The position numbers and the translations under genes are program-made. A model generated the notes under the pieces. The model searched no databases, was not told the DNA's origin, and saw only the letters and a program-made list of their open reading frames with translations. Positions 1 to 7,235 of a DNA stretch of 14,756 bases are shown in pieces. Position 1 is the first letter of the stretch, and each line of letters begins with the position of its first letter. The stretch comes from UBA4363 sp002393965 (GTDB taxonomy: Bacteria > Bacteroidota > Bacteroidia > Bacteroidales > Paludibacteraceae): the NCBI GenBank assembly GCA_946542925.1, contig CAMNLA010000001.1, forward strand, positions 1 to 14,756, in the 5' to 3' direction.

Positions 1-45
1 AGCCGAAAGCAGAAGCCAAAATTATTTGGGTTATGCTGAGGCGAG

Positions 46-230
46 AAAAGGACTATTGAAAATGAACCTTTTTGTTAAGCCAGATGAGCAGAGGTCGAGT
101 TTACTCGAACTATGCCATGGCTCAAAAAAGGACTATTGAAAATGAACCTTTTTTGAAAGCCAGATGAGCAGAGGTCGAGTTTACTCGAACTATGCCATGG
201 CTCAAAAAAGGCCTAATGAAATTGAACGAT
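46..230 (+). repeat. Tandem pair of an 80-bp structured intergenic repeat (copies A and B)
   Basis: Two head-to-tail units have a period of exactly 80 bp. Bases 81-130 match 161-210 without a change, and the segments just left of them differ at three positions (71-80 against 151-160). Each unit is an imperfect hairpin followed by a tail reading CTATTGAAAATGAACC, and a further tail copy precedes unit A. In unit B the outer arm CCTTTTTTGA-(aa)-GCC (147-161) pairs with GGCTCAAAAAAGG (199-211), and inside it TCGAGT (175-180) pairs with ACTCGA (183-188). Related copies lie at 4631-4711 and 7155-7225, all in the same orientation. The array is beyond the rpmE terminator. It contains no reading frame and no transposase. 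A REP- or MITE-like element is the likely class, but this is inference. Confidence 0.85.
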
Positions 231-266
231 AAAAAAAAAGACCTTGCCAATCTTGGCAAGGTCTTT
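231..266 (-). terminator. Intrinsic terminator of rpmE
   Basis: A perfect inverted repeat, AAAGACCTTGCCA against TGGCAAGGTCTTT, has a four-base loop and is followed on the minus strand by an unbroken run of nine T. It lies 20 bases past the rpmE stop codon. Confidence 0.93.
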
Positions 267-286
267 CCCCTGATATTTTTTGATGC

Positions 287-538
287 TTATTTCTTGCGGT
301 TTCCGTAACGGGAGTTGAACTTGTCAACGCGTCCTGCGGTGTCAACGAGGTTGGCTTTTCCTGTATAGAATGGGTGAGAGGAAGAGGAAATATCCAACTT
401 GATCAGCGGAAGGGTTTCGCCGTTATATTCAATGGTTTCTTTCGATGCTGCCGTTGAGCGGGAAACAAACATTTCGCCATTTGACATGTCCTTGAAAACA
501 ACGACTCTGTAGTTGTCTGGGTGAATACCTTTTTTCAT
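287..538 (-). CDS. rpmE2: 50S ribosomal protein L31, type B
   Basis: This is an 83-residue L31, a late-assembling protein at the ribosomal subunit interface. It starts MKKGIHPDNYRVVVFKDMSNG and contains the family segment SSSHPFYTGKANLVDTAGRVDKF near the C-terminus. The CxxC and paired Cys of zinc-binding type A L31 are absent, which places it in the zinc-independent type B (YkgM-like) group usual in Bacteroidetes. It is a single-gene unit: a TAnnTTTG promoter lies about 80 bases upstream and a strong hairpin terminator follows the stop. The length is normal for type B. No Shine-Dalgarno sequence is seen, and the start is preceded by an A/T-rich stretch, as is common in this phylum. Confidence 0.96.
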   Translation of the reverse strand: MKKGIHPDNYRVVVFKDMSNGEMFVSRSTAASKETIEYNGETLPLIKLDISSSSHPFYTGKANLVDTAGRVDKFNSRYGNRKK

Positions 539-615
539 TTTTTTTGTTAGGAATCTATAGTTAATAATGCGTTGGCTGGGGTCTCGAATCGGACCTTGTA
601 CAACATAAACGGCTG

Positions 616-646
616 CAAAGATAATTTATTTTTCGGAAATCAGAAA
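616..646 (-). promoter_or_regulatory. Promoter of rpmE
   Basis: On the minus strand TATCTTTG (623-616) fits the Bacteroidetes -7 consensus TAnnTTTG. Nineteen bases upstream is TTTC (646-643), one mismatch from the -33 box TTTG. Transcription would begin near 610 and give a leader of about 70 bases. Confidence 0.65.
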
Positions 647-680
647 ACGCGCTCCTCAAAAAAACGATGTGATCAATGGA

Positions 681-723
681 AAAGAAAAAGACCCCAGCAA
701 GGAGTGCTTGTTGAGGTCTTTCT
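681..723 (-). terminator. Terminator of the tRNA-Gln gene
   Basis: On the minus strand AAGACCTCAACAAG and CTTGCTGGGGTCTT form a hairpin with two mismatches, followed by TTTTTCTTT. It begins about five bases after the tRNA 3' end. Confidence 0.85.
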
Positions 724-727
724 TGTG

Positions 728-798
728 TTGTCCAACCAGGACTCGAACCCAGACAGACAGAACCAGAATCTGTAGTGCTACCATTACACCATTGGACA
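728..798 (-). tRNA. tRNA-Gln, anticodon CTG
   Basis: The 71-base minus-strand sequence folds as a cloverleaf. The acceptor arms are TGTCCAA and TTGGACA, followed by discriminator A. The anticodon stem ACAGA/TCTGT encloses the loop TTCTGGT, so bases 34-36 are CTG, which reads the Gln codon CAG. The D arm contains AATGGTAGCA. The T arm is CTGGG-TTCGAGT-CCTGG with two G-U pairs, and the variable loop has four bases. CCA is not encoded. The gene has its own promoter and terminator and lies between yidC and rpmE. Confidence 0.95.
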
Positions 799-839
799 AT
801 CTATCGTCGGACGAGAATCACGTTCCGATGTTGCGGGTG

Positions 840-870
840 CAAAGATACCTAAATTTTCATTCCAAACAAA
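840..870 (-). promoter_or_regulatory. Promoter of tRNA-Gln
   Basis: On the minus strand TTTG (870-867), 19 bases, then TATCTTTG (847-840) match the Bacteroidetes sigma-ABfr promoter exactly in both boxes and in spacing. The 5' end of the tRNA lies about 40 bases downstream. Confidence 0.88.
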
Positions 871-895
871 TGTTTGTCGAAAAAAAACAGCGGAT

Positions 896-946
896 AGAAA
901 AAACATCGTACGACATCTTTCATGGAGTGATGATGTCGTACGATAT
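896..946 (-). terminator. Terminator of pyrG-yidC
   Basis: A perfect 13-base inverted repeat, ATCGTACGACATC (905-917) against GATGTCGTACGAT (932-944), has a 14-base loop. On the minus strand it is followed by GTTTTTTCT. It lies about 20 bases past the yidC stop. Confidence 0.9.
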
Positions 947-964
947 AAGGGGGGGCTTGTATGT

Positions 965-2896
965 TTATCGGTTTTGTTTGGAGCGTTCCTTGGCTTGTTG
1001 CCTTTGGTATGCCTGTTGTTGCTTCTGCATGTCCTCTAATCGCTGCATGAACTTGGATTTCTTCATTTTTTTCGGATTCTTGCGGTTCTCCTGTATCTGA
1101 GCTCGTAGCTTGTCCTCGTTGATGAATACCCGGAATAGCATCGTTTGGGCAATGGTAATCAGGGTCGAGAGGAAGTAATAGTAGGAGAGACCAGAAGCAT
1201 AGTCATTGAAAATGAACAGGAACATGATAGGCATGAAATACATCATGTACTTCATTCCTGGCATCTGATTTTGTCCTGTGTCGGTGTTCTTCATGTTGAT
1301 GTGGGTGTAGATAAGGTTCGTTACCGTCATCAAGAGACAGAACAGCGAAAGATGGTTGCCGAAGTATTCGGAGATGAAAGGTATCTGCGCATTCCATTCT
1401 ACGATCGCATCGTAGGAGGAGAGGTCCTCTGCCCAGAGGAAGGACTGCTGACGCAGTTCGATGGCTGCCGGGAAGAACATGAACATAGCGAAAAGTACCG
1501 GCATTTGTAGCAGCATCGGGAGACATCCTCCCATTGGATTGACCCCGGCTTCACGATAAAGCATCATCGTCGCCTGCTGGCGCTCCTGCATCTTGTTGCT
1601 GCCTTCATGTTTCTTGTTGATTGCTTCGATTTCCGGTTTCAGGACACGCATCTTGGCTGTCGATAGATACGACTTGTAGGTCAGTGGGAAGATGATCAGC
1701 TTGATGAAGAGGGTCAAGAGAAGGATGATAATGCCCATCGAGTTGATGTACCGCCCCAGGAAGTTGAAGATTGGAATGACGACGTATTCGTTGATCCATC
1801 CGAAGATGGCCCATCCCAGATAGACCAACTCGTCCAGTTGCAATTCGTCTTTTTCGTCTTCTGCGTCTTTGTCGTACGACTTTAGCAGGGAGAAGTCATT
1901 GGGACCGAAATAAAAACGGAAGGATGTCAGTTCTTTTCCTGTTACGTCGAACGGAACGTCTACGTCTGCTTTATACGTTTTCAGGTAAACAGGGTCATTG
2001 TCAATCATCTTCGACTCGACTCGGACGGAACTGAAAGGTTTGTCTGCAATCAGAACCGAAGAGAAGAACTGATCCTTGAAGGCTACCCATTTTACGTTGG
2101 TGTTGATCTCTTCGTCATCGTCCGATGTTGCGGAAAGGCTTTCCGGGTCATCTCCTTCTGGCTTGTAGAACAGTTGGGCATAACGGTTCTCAAATTTTTT
2201 CGAACGTTCCTGCTGCCGGATTTTAGATGTCCAGAGCATCTGTATCGAAGGCTGGTTCGTGCGTACAACCTTTTGCAGATTGTGGGGACGTACTTCGTAG
2301 CCGACCATGTAGTCTCCGTCTCTGAGACTGTAGACATAATCAATCCATGCATCGGTTGTCGTGGTCACACGGATTGTGAGAGTCGTTTTGTCTCCTTTTC
2401 TTTCTGTGCTTCCGACCTGTTGGAAATACAGTTCTCGGGTGTCGATGATGCGGTCCGAATTGGTGATGAAACGGAAGGAATAGGACGATCCGTCTTTAGT
2501 GGCATTGAACAGCAGCAGTGAATCTCCGGAGTTGGTCGTGAATTCCTTCAGACGTGCCGACACGATTTGCCCTCCTTTCGAACGGATGCAGAGCATGATC
2601 TTGTCGTTTTCCAAAGTGAACGCGTTGTCGTTCCCTGTTGAGGCAGGAGCAAACTCACCAAGGCGGGCATTGAGCGCAGAGTCTGCTTCGGCTGCTGCTT
2701 TTACCGAGTCCGTAAGGAGCGCGCTCTGCTGTTTTACGGCTGATTCCAGTGAGTCTTTCTCGGCTTGCTGCTTCAGCATTTGTTCCTGCTGCTGTCTCGT
2801 AGCCGCAATCTCTTCCTCACTCGGTTGATTGAAGTATTGGAATCCGAACAATATCAGCGCGATAAGGACGAATCCGATGATGGTGTTTTTATCCAT
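965..2896 (-). CDS. yidC: Membrane protein insertase YidC
   Basis: This 643-residue inner-membrane insertase/chaperone inserts and folds membrane proteins with or without SecYEG. Visible parts are an N-terminal membrane anchor at residues 5-21 after MDKNT, a Gln-rich coiled-coil-like linker (30-75), a periplasmic beta-domain (about 90-340), and the conserved insertase core from about 357 to 595. The core includes the family segments KSYLSTAKM (408-416) and EAGVNPMGGCLPMLLQMP (449-466). The residue at the place of the groove arginine of the E. coli protein appears to be a lysine (K399). The tail (600-643) is strongly basic and Gln/Lys-rich, as expected for ribosome contact. It lies 58 bases after pyrG with no terminator between, so the two are probably co-transcribed. 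Length is normal for Bacteroidetes. Confidence 0.97.
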   Translation of the reverse strand: MDKNTIIGFVLIALILFGFQYFNQPSEEEIAATRQQQEQMLKQQAEKDSLESAVKQQSALLTDSVKAAAEADSALNARLGEFAPASTGNDNAFTLENDKIMLCIRSKGGQIVSARLKEFTTNSGDSLLLFNATKDGSSYSFRFITNSDRIIDTRELYFQQVGSTERKGDKTTLTIRVTTTTDAWIDYVYSLRDGDYMVGYEVRPHNLQKVVRTNQPSIQMLWTSKIRQQERSKKFENRYAQLFYKPEGDDPESLSATSDDDEEINTNVKWVAFKDQFFSSVLIADKPFSSVRVESKMIDNDPVYLKTYKADVDVPFDVTGKELTSFRFYFGPNDFSLLKSYDKDAEDEKDELQLDELVYLGWAIFGWINEYVVIPIFNFLGRYINSMGIIILLLTLFIKLIIFPLTYKSYLSTAKMRVLKPEIEAINKKHEGSNKMQERQQATMMLYREAGVNPMGGCLPMLLQMPVLFAMFMFFPAAIELRQQSFLWAEDLSSYDAIVEWNAQIPFISEYFGNHLSLFCLLMTVTNLIYTHINMKNTDTGQNQMPGMKYMMYFMPIMFLFIFNDYASGLSYYYFLSTLITIAQTMLFRVFINEDKLRAQIQENRKNPKKMKKSKFMQRLEDMQKQQQAYQRQQAKERSKQNR

Positions 2897-2954
2897 GTGA
2901 CTGAAGTCTGAAGGAGTCTGCGTTTTATCCGAACTCTCCTCCTGAATGTGTTTG

Positions 2955-4553
2955 TTATGAAATGATGGTCTTTATGAATGAGAGGAAGAGGGGGTTGGGA
3001 CGCAGTACGGTCGAATTGTATTCCGGATGGAACTGTGTGCCAAGGAAGAATTTCTTGTCTGGCATCTCGATTATTTCGACCAATCCAGTGTCAGGATTTT
3101 CTCCCGAGCATATCATACCTGCCTTCTCAAACTGTTCGCGATAGTCAGAGTTGAACTCAAAGCGGTGACGATGGCGTTCCTTTACCATGTCGGTACCATA
3201 TATGCGGTTTGCAAGTGTTCCGCTCTTTAGTTTGCATGAATAGGCTCCCAAACGCATCGAACCTCCGAGATTCAGGACGTTCTTCTGTTCTTCCATGATG
3301 TCCACGATGTTGTGACGCGTCGTTGGGTCTATTTCTGTCGAATTGGCATCTGCGTACCCTAAAACGTTGCGGGCAAACTCGATAGCCATACATTGCATGC
3401 CCAGGCAGATACCGAGACACGGTACGTCGTTTTCTCGTGCATATCGCAGGGCAACGAATTTGCCTTCGATACCTCGACTTCCGAAACCTGGAGCAACAAT
3501 GATTCCCTCTATGCCGTCCAGCTTCTCGGTGACGTTTTCGTTGGTCAACTCTTCTGAGGATACGTACACCAGATCCAGCTTACGGTCGTTGTAGGTGCAG
3601 GCATGAATCAAGGACTCGGAGATGGATTTATAGGCATCCTGAAGTTGCACGTACTTGCCGACCAATGCGATTCGGACTTTTTGAGTCGCCTTCTCCATTT
3701 TGGCAAGGAAGGCGTTCCATTCCTTCATGTCTGCTTCTGGATAATCCGTGATTCCGAACTTTTGGAGTACGACGCAGTCCAGACCTTCTTCCTGCATCTT
3801 TACAGGACACTGGTAAATCGTCGAACAGTCCATTGACTCGATGACGGCGTCTTCCGACACATTACAGAACTGCGATACTTTGCGTTTCACGCCTTCTGTG
3901 ATCGGATGCTCGGTGCGCAGCACGATGATGTCTGGCTGGATTCCTTCCTGCTGCAGGGTCTTGACACTATGTTGTGTCGGCTTGGTCTTCAGCTCCTTGG
4001 CTGCGGCAATGAATGGCACATAGGTCAGATGGATGAAAAGACTGTTTTTCCCTAGCTCGTATTTCAATTGACGTACCGCTTCGATAAAAGGAAGGGATTC
4101 AATGTCGCCCACTACGCCACCGATTTCGGTGATGACGAAGTCGTACTCTCCCGTTTTTCCGAGCGCTTTGATGTTGGTCTTGATTTCATCGGTGATGTGA
4201 GGAATGATCTGGACCGTTTTGCCCAGATAGTCTCCGCGGCGTTCCTTGTTGATGACCGTCTGATAGACACGCCCCGTTGTCAGGTTGTTGTGACGCGTTG
4301 TTTCTATGTTCAGGAATCGCTCGTAATGTCCGAGATCCAGGTCAGACTCATATCCGTCCGTCGTGACGTAGCATTCTCCGTGTTCATAAGGGTTCAGAGT
4401 ACCCGGATCTACGTTTATGTAAGGGTCAAGTTTCTGGTTGGTAACCTTGAACCCACGTGCTTGCAGCAATCTGCCGAGTGAGGCGGCGGTGATGCCCTTC
4501 CCAAGGGAGGATACTACTCCGCCTGTAACAAAGATGTATTTTGTCTCTTTCAC
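2955..4553 (-). CDS. pyrG: CTP synthase (glutamine-hydrolysing)
   Basis: This 532-residue cytosolic enzyme converts UTP, ATP and glutamine to CTP, the last step of de novo pyrimidine synthesis. The N-terminal amidoligase domain (about 1-270) carries the P-loop GGVVSSLGKG (11-20) and ITEIGGVVGDIE (141-152). The class I glutamine amidotransferase domain (about 290-530) carries PGFGSRG (355-361), the nucleophile Cys383 in CLGICLGMQ, and the catalytic His509/Glu511 in FHPEY. All key residues are present and length is typical. It heads a two-gene unit with yidC. A perfectly spaced promoter lies about 170 bases upstream, and the leader between carries copy C of the intergenic repeat. Confidence 0.98.
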   Translation of the reverse strand: MKETKYIFVTGGVVSSLGKGITAASLGRLLQARGFKVTNQKLDPYINVDPGTLNPYEHGECYVTTDGYESDLDLGHYERFLNIETTRHNNLTTGRVYQTVINKERRGDYLGKTVQIIPHITDEIKTNIKALGKTGEYDFVITEIGGVVGDIESLPFIEAVRQLKYELGKNSLFIHLTYVPFIAAAKELKTKPTQHSVKTLQQEGIQPDIIVLRTEHPITEGVKRKVSQFCNVSEDAVIESMDCSTIYQCPVKMQEEGLDCVVLQKFGITDYPEADMKEWNAFLAKMEKATQKVRIALVGKYVQLQDAYKSISESLIHACTYNDRKLDLVYVSSEELTNENVTEKLDGIEGIIVAPGFGSRGIEGKFVALRYARENDVPCLGICLGMQCMAIEFARNVLGYADANSTEIDPTTRHNIVDIMEEQKNVLNLGGSMRLGAYSCKLKSGTLANRIYGTDMVKERHRHRFEFNSDYREQFEKAGMICSGENPDTGLVEIIEMPDKKFFLGTQFHPEYNSTVLRPNPLFLSFIKTIIS

Positions 4554-4630
4554 GTTTATGATGAAGTGTTGATGTTATAGCTTTTCTGCTTGCGGTGGTC
4601 TTGCCGTTTTGGGGGATGCGGCATGATTCC

Positions 4631-4711
4631 TGAACCTTTTTTGTAAGCCCAATGAGCAGAGGTCGAGCGTGCTTGAACTATGCCATGGCTCAAAAAAAGT
4701 CTATTGAAAAT
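4631..4711 (+). repeat. Structured intergenic repeat, copy C, in the pyrG leader
   Basis: This copy is collinear with the 80-bp unit at 46-230: CCTTTTTTG (4635-4643), then AATGAGCAGAGGTCGAG, CTATGCCATGGCTCAAAAAA and the tail CTATTGAAAAT. In the inner hairpin TCGAGT-TT-ACTCGA has become TCGAGC-GT-GCTTGA (4663-4676). That is one compensatory T-A to C-G change plus one change giving a G-U pair. The copy sits immediately downstream of the predicted pyrG transcription start, so it would be transcribed into the pyrG-yidC 5' UTR. Confidence 0.85.
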
Positions 4712-4720
4712 AATAAAACG

Positions 4721-4751
4721 CAAATATATATTATTTTTACGAGAAGGCAAA
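4721..4751 (-). promoter_or_regulatory. Promoter of pyrG-yidC
   Basis: On the minus strand TTTG (4751-4748), 19 bases, then TATATTTG (4728-4721) fit the Bacteroidetes -33/-7 consensus exactly. The start of transcription is expected near 4715, giving a leader of about 160 bases that contains repeat copy C. Confidence 0.88.
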
Positions 4752-4800
4752 AAAAGAGAAAGAACCGGAGACTTGGTCAGAGACGGCTTCCGGCTTTGTG
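4752..4800 (-). terminator. Possible terminator of the Sel1-repeat gene
   Basis: On the minus strand GCCGGA (4794-4789) can pair with TCCGGT (4769-4764), with a 19-base loop, followed by TCTTTCTCTTTTTTT. The stem is short and the loop large, so this is tentative. It abuts the -33 box of the pyrG promoter. Confidence 0.4.
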
Positions 4801-4832
4801 AAAGGGTTGGTTCAGAATGTCGGCAGGGAAGC

Positions 4833-5891
4833 TTATGGTACAGAATCCGGGCTGTCGGCAAAGTAACGTGAGAGTTCTGTCTCTGCGTCGTCATAAACGT
4901 CAGGCCATAGATGCTGGGCGTGTTTATACATCAGGAACGCATTTTGTGGCTCTCGTTGCCTGATGTAGAATTCTCCCTTCGAGTCGAAGAAGTTGGCGAG
5001 CAGGTGAGGGTTGGTCTCGGAGTCGATGGCCTGGTCGATGTATTTCTGTGCTTGGTTCAGACTGGACGTTACGCCGATGCCATCTGCGTAGATATAAGCT
5101 AAGTCGTTCAGCGCAAGGTTATACCCCAGGTCGGCTGCTTTTTTGTACCATCGCCGCGCCTGAGACAAGTCTCGCTCGGTGGCTTGGCCGAATAGCAGAC
5201 ACCGTGCCAGCATGTATTGCGCAGGGGCGTAATCGTTTTCGGCGGACTTGCGTATGAGTTGGATTCCTTTGATGGAGTCGATGCCGATACCGTTTCCGCT
5301 GAAGTAGCATAGCCCTAACCGGTAGGACGCGTCTGCGTCTCCTTGTTCTGAGGCTTGTCTGTATAGCTGGGCCGCCTTGGCTTGGTCCGGTTGGGTGCCA
5401 ATGCCGTTGGCATAGTAGATGCCAAGCTCTCGCTGTGCATCTTTTTCTCCGTACGAGGCGGCTTTCTCCTGCCAGTAAAAGGCCTTTTTGAGGTCTTTCT
5501 TCACACCGAATCCGTTGGCATAGCAACGCCCCAGCGCACTCTGTGCCGGAGCAAATTCCTGCTGGGCGGCTTTCTCGAACCATTCGGCAGCCTTGCTGGG
5601 ACTGTAGTCGCATCCTCGTGCGAACATATAGCAGTAGCCTATCGCACACTGTGCTTGGGCGTGATTTTGCTGAGCCGCCTTTGAGTACCATTCGAAGGCT
5701 TTGTCATAGTCGGTGTCTTCTCGTGTCTCGTTATCCTGACCGAGTTCGTACTGTGCGTCCGCTTTTCCGCTCCAGGCGTCTGAGAGGGTCTTGCTGGATA
5801 GCGAACTGCCGTCTGCCAGGGCGGAAAGAGGAATGCAGAGCAGCGATAGAAGCAGAGATGTGTATTTTCGTATGGAGAAAGTTGATTTCAT
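4833..5891 (-). CDS. Secreted Sel1-like repeat (TPR-like) protein
   Basis: The protein has 352 residues and an N-terminal signal peptide (hydrophobic core LLLSLLCIPLSALA, with likely cleavage after ALA), so it should act in the periplasm. About seven Sel1-like repeats of 35-36 residues follow. Each has the pattern A-x-A-Q-x-x-L-G-x-C-Y-x-x-G-x-G, then a second helix ending in W-(Y/F)-x-K-A-A; examples are YANGFGVKKDLKKAFYWQEK and YANGIGTQPDQAKAAQLYRQ. The repeats span about residues 38-290. A less regular C-terminal segment (YIRQREPQNAFLMYKHAQHLW) looks like one more TPR. Such solenoids bind other proteins, but the partner cannot be told from sequence. No promoter is evident in the 128 bases between it and the DUF1460 gene upstream, so co-transcription is possible. 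Confidence 0.88.
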   Translation of the reverse strand: MKSTFSIRKYTSLLLSLLCIPLSALADGSSLSSKTLSDAWSGKADAQYELGQDNETREDTDYDKAFEWYSKAAQQNHAQAQCAIGYCYMFARGCDYSPSKAAEWFEKAAQQEFAPAQSALGRCYANGFGVKKDLKKAFYWQEKAASYGEKDAQRELGIYYANGIGTQPDQAKAAQLYRQASEQGDADASYRLGLCYFSGNGIGIDSIKGIQLIRKSAENDYAPAQYMLARCLLFGQATERDLSQARRWYKKAADLGYNLALNDLAYIYADGIGVTSSLNQAQKYIDQAIDSETNPHLLANFFDSKGEFYIRQREPQNAFLMYKHAQHLWPDVYDDAETELSRYFADSPDSVP

Positions 5892-6019
5892 GAAGAGTTG
5901 ATCTTTCTTTTTTTAGTGGCATGGGAGAGCCTGTGTCTGTCGATTTTTTCGGAGGATAGGGACTCTTTTTGCTGAATGCAATAATCGAGCCTTTTTATAA
6001 ATAGGGTTCTTAAAACTAC

Positions 6020-7024
6020 TTAATTTCCTGACAGGGGGTCTGTCGCACGGAATACGGCCATCCCGTCGAAGTGTTTTTTGTTGGACATATAGCCCGGGAT
6101 GCTTCGTTTGTCTGTCAGCGCGTGCTTTATGGTGAGTGAACAGTGCTTGAAATGCAGGATTCCGTCTTCTCCCAGGTGGGCGAATCCGACGTGTGCGTAG
6201 TCAATGCCTGACCCCTCGGCGGTGAAGGTGATCATGTCTCCGTCTTGTATGCCGGAGAGCACCGTGGAGTCGATTCTGTTGCGTGGAATATAGTTGAACG
6301 GCGTTTGCGACAAGCGTTCTTCTTCTTTCCGGATGTCTTTAATGAGCGACGGATCCATGCGCAGCGCGTCATAGAGTTGGGGATGGTTGCTCATCCAGTC
6401 CCGTTTCTTCTCGCGTGGGATTCCTCCGATCTGCAGGGTGATGTCGCGCGCGATGCCCAGTGATTCGTTGTCGCGTATCCAGTCCGAGGTATAGTGCAGG
6501 CGGGAGGCATATCCGTCAATGCGACCCTGACGATAGCGGATCAGGCATAGTTGACGACAGTAGGCATCCAGACTGATGTCACCCAGACGGACGGTGCGTG
6601 CCAGGGCCAGTATGTTTTCCATGAAGGTCATGCAATCCATTTCGTGCAGGTTGATGATTAGCCGTTCCTTTACATTCGTCCCTTCTTTCAGTGCCTTCGT
6701 ATAGTCTCTCTCAAGGGTTTGTCCGACATACGGTGTGCCTAAGAAAAAGTCGCCCGTGAGAGTGATGATTTCCGAGATCGGTTTCTTCTGCCATTGTTCA
6801 CGCGTGGCTTTTTCTTTGTATCGCTCGAAGATGGCGGAGTCACGGGCCTCTATCGTGGGAAGTGCCTCCTCGGGTATGCTTGCCGTGGGTCTCGTTTGCG
6901 CTTGTACGGGGGTGGGTTGGCTGGTCGCGGCTTTTGACTCGGCAGGACCGTTGCAGGATGAGAGTGCGGCGGAGAAGAGGAATAGTAAAATGAATAGTGG
7001 CGTCTGGAGTGGTTGATGTAGCAT
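6020..7024 (-). CDS. DUF1460 (NlpC/P60-fold) lipoprotein, probable N-acetylmuramoyl-L-alanine amidase-like
   Basis: The protein has 334 residues. A type II signal peptide ends in the lipobox LSSC (Cys24) and is followed by a Ser/Thr/Pro-rich linker to about residue 55, indicating an envelope lipoprotein. The rest matches the DUF1460 family (annotated N-acetylmuramoyl-L-alanine amidase-like), papain-like enzymes acting on peptidoglycan fragments. Visible family segments are FLGTPYVGQTLE (94-105), the presumed nucleophile Cys131 in NLHEMDCMTFMEN, RLHYTSDW (175-182), and the presumed catalytic His278 in IDYAHVG. Length is normal. The gene lies 128 bases upstream of the Sel1-repeat gene. Its -7 box overlaps the tyrA terminator region. 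A role in cell-wall turnover or muropeptide recycling is inferred from the family; the exact bond cut is not certain. Confidence 0.88.
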   Translation of the reverse strand: MLHQPLQTPLFILLFLFSAALSSCNGPAESKAATSQPTPVQAQTRPTASIPEEALPTIEARDSAIFERYKEKATREQWQKKPISEIITLTGDFFLGTPYVGQTLERDYTKALKEGTNVKERLIINLHEMDCMTFMENILALARTVRLGDISLDAYCRQLCLIRYRQGRIDGYASRLHYTSDWIRDNESLGIARDITLQIGGIPREKKRDWMSNHPQLYDALRMDPSLIKDIRKEEERLSQTPFNYIPRNRIDSTVLSGIQDGDMITFTAEGSGIDYAHVGFAHLGEDGILHFKHCSLTIKHALTDKRSIPGYMSNKKHFDGMAVFRATDPLSGN

Positions 7025-7103
7025 GGTGTCTGACCGTTTTTTTTTTACGTTAGGAGGGAGGGGTGCAGGAAAACAGAATCTGCCCCTTTGTTTTTGGAAT
7101 GCA

Positions 7104-7111
7104 CAAAGGTA
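7104..7111 (-). promoter_or_regulatory. Probable -7 box of the DUF1460 gene promoter
   Basis: TACCTTTG on the minus strand fits TAnnTTTG. No TTTG is found 19-21 bases upstream, because that stretch is the loop of the tyrA terminator hairpin. The leader to the ATG at 7024 would be about 75 bases. Confidence 0.5.
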
Positions 7112-7148
7112 AAAAAAAAAGACAGAGAAGCCCTTGCCTCTCTGTCTG
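7111..7148 (-). terminator. Terminator of the pheA-tyrA operon
   Basis: On the minus strand AGACAGAGA pairs with TCTCTGTCT, with a short G/C-rich loop, and a run of ten T follows. It lies 88 bases past the tyrA stop, with repeat copy D between. Confidence 0.9.
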
Positions 7149-7154
7149 GTTCTT

Positions 7155-7225
7155 CATTGAAATAACGAAGGTTCACTCGAACTGTGCCATGACTCAAAAA
7201 AAAAGAGCCTTTCGAAAGTAACCCC
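7155..7225 (+). repeat. Shortened copy D of the intergenic repeat
   Basis: The segment CACTCGAACTGTGCCATGAC (7174-7193) followed by TCAAAAAA corresponds to the right half of the 80-bp unit, with two substitutions. The tail GAGCCTTTCGAAAGTAACC is a diverged form of the usual tail. The left half is reduced to ATTGAAATAACGAAGG, as if internally deleted, so the inner hairpin is lost. It lies in the tyrA 3' UTR between the stop codon and the terminator. Confidence 0.7.
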
Positions 7226-7235
7226 TTCTGCCTGT

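Noticed and set aside
1..45. Possible -7 box (TAATTTTG on the minus strand, 24-17) for a gene left of the window
   Set aside because: There is no good -33 box at the right distance, and the downstream gene is outside the window.
46..230. Possible CRISPR array
   Set aside because: Only two 80-bp units are directly joined with no unique spacers between conserved repeats; related copies are dispersed. It is a tandem structured repeat, not CRISPR.
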